Assembly (NCBI GenBank): GCA_012031455.1
Contig: JAAUTM010000028.1
Coordinates: forward strand, 1 to 9,902
Source: Phycisphaerales bacterium
Lineage (GTDB): Bacteria > Planctomycetota > Phycisphaerae > Phycisphaerales > Phycisphaeraceae
Direction: 5' to 3'
DNA length: 9,902 nucleotides
In this document: one piece after another, positions 9,025 through 9,902 of the stretch
Position numbering within the stretch: position 1 is the stretch's first letter
How the letters are laid out: every line of letters starts with the position of its first letter
Position numbers and translations under genes: made by a program
Notes under the pieces: model-generated
Databases searched by the model: none
The model's input: only the letters and a program-made list of their open reading frames with translations
What the model was told of the DNA's origin: nothing

Positions 9025-9030
9025 TGGCTG

Positions 9031-9902
9031 GTGGCTGAACAGGATTTGAGAAAAAAGGGAGCGGGCGGGACGCCTCCGGGTAAGTCCGGGGTGCGCGTGG
9101 ACCGTGAGATGGACGAGTTTCGCGGACTGATGGAGCCGCCCTCGACCTTTGAAAACGGTTTCACCTGGCCAGCGTTCTTCGGGGCGCTCTTTGTAGCGGC
9201 GCTCATGGTGCCGGGCGTGATGTACATGGGCCTGCTGGCCGGGCAGTCCGGCTCGACCATGTCCGCAGCCCAGTGGGTGACGGTCATCCTGTTCATTGAA
9301 GTGGCCCGCCGCGCCAACAAGTTCCTGAAGAAGGTCAGAAATTTTCACCCTGTTCTACCTGGCCGGTGCCGCCATGGGCACACCCTTTGCCGGGGTGCTA
9401 TGGAACCAGTTTTATGCGCAGTCAGCAGCCGTCCAGGCCCATGGCATTCTCGAATACCTGCCCCACTGGTTCGCTCCGACGGATCCGGAAGTACTCAGCA
9501 GCCGTAATTTTTCCGGATCGAATGGCTCCCGGCCATCGGCCTGGTGGTGTTCGGCACCATCATGAGCCGGGTGGACAACATGGTGCTGGGCTACGGCCTG
9601 TTTCGTCTTGCCAACGACGTGGAAAAACTGCCCTTTCCGCTGGCGCCTGTCGGTGCTCAGGGCATTCTGGCTTTGTCCGAGGAACAGGAGGAAGAAGCCA
9701 CAAACAAGACGGTGGATGAAGAAGCCGCTGCCAAAAAGCAGCATTCATGGCGCTGGCGTGTGTTCTCCATCGGCAGCGTGATGGGCTTGGTGTTCGGCAC
9801 CATCTACCTTGGGCTGCCCACCATTACCGGCGCGCTGCTGGCCCAGCCCATCATCATCCTCCCTATTCCCTTCGTGGATTTCACCCCGCAGACCGGCAAC
9901 TA
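9031..9902 (+). CDS. OPT-like integral membrane transporter (DUF6785/DUF6784 type), N-terminal part, two frameshifts
   Basis: From GTG 9031 the protein has a charged 30-residue cytoplasmic start, then MEPPSTFENGFTWPAFFGAL and the first helices, with LLAGQSGSTMSAAQWVTVIL. Near 9332-9341 the frame moves (one extra or two missing bases) and continues as EIFTLFYLAGAAMGTPFAGV. At 9509-9513 a T seems missing from a T-run, since RNFFRIEWLPAIGLV results when one T is restored. The frame then runs open to the right edge. About 290 residues are visible: several helices, a Glu/Lys-rich cytoplasmic loop (SEEQEEEATNKTVDEEAA), then further helices. The Gly-rich helices and the ANDVEKLPFPLAPVGAQG segment fit OPT-like DUF6785-type carriers, which move oligopeptides or metal-peptide complexes in characterised OPT members. 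It starts about 73 bases after the giant permease. The ATG at 8997 opens only 13 codons in another frame, and a further N-terminal frameshift cannot be excluded. Confidence 0.66.

Noticed and set aside
8997..9038. 13-codon frame as a RiPP precursor peptide for the PqqD-like protein
   Set aside because: Too short for a leader plus core, no Cys/Thr/Tyr-rich core, and it overlaps the start of the next gene.

Overview
The window is a single co-directional block of seven genes, all on the + strand, from a G+C-rich bacterial chromosome. My best guess for the host is a planctomycete, probably Phycisphaerae-like. This rests on remembered family distribution: OPT-like transporters of the DUF6785/DUF6784 kind beside a very large FtsX-type permease. 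It was not checked by a search. No RNA gene, CRISPR array, IS element or minus-strand gene is supported.

Layout: (1) 1-230, the C-terminal end of an OPT-like multi-pass transporter. (2) 236-1143, a protein of unknown function carrying two copies of an M-x-[LV]-QVP-x2-W motif. (3) 1159-1554, a stand-alone PqqD-like protein. (4) 1602-3072, an FtsX/MacB-type ABC permease of about 489 residues. (5) A 128-bp gap holding three tandem TGGTCAGA octamers and a perfect 8-bp palindrome of REP/MITE style. (6) 3201-3992, the ABC ATPase, complete in every motif. (7) 3985-8957, a giant FtsX-type permease of about 1657 residues, overlapping the ATPase and preceded by GGAGG. Its exported N-terminal half contains a PA-like domain, an M28 aminopeptidase-like domain that has lost its metal and catalytic residues, and a long coiled coil. 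(8) From 9031 to the right edge, the N-terminal part of a second OPT-like transporter.

The natural reading is an ABC machine made of one ATPase and two unequal FtsX permeases. It would act on a substrate at or outside the inner membrane, probably a lipid, lipoprotein or peptide. It is encoded with a PqqD-like peptide-binding protein and flanked by two oligopeptide-transporter-like proteins. The peptide theme (PqqD fold, dead peptidase, OPT-like carriers) is suggestive, but the substrate is unknown. The most novel items are the dead-peptidase/FtsX fusion and its linkage to a PqqD-like protein.

Five of the seven genes are interrupted by single-base shifts (about seven sites). Several lie in homopolymers, and frame correction leaves no nonsense codons. 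This looks more like indel errors in the assembly than gene decay. Gene ends given below are for the frame-corrected products.
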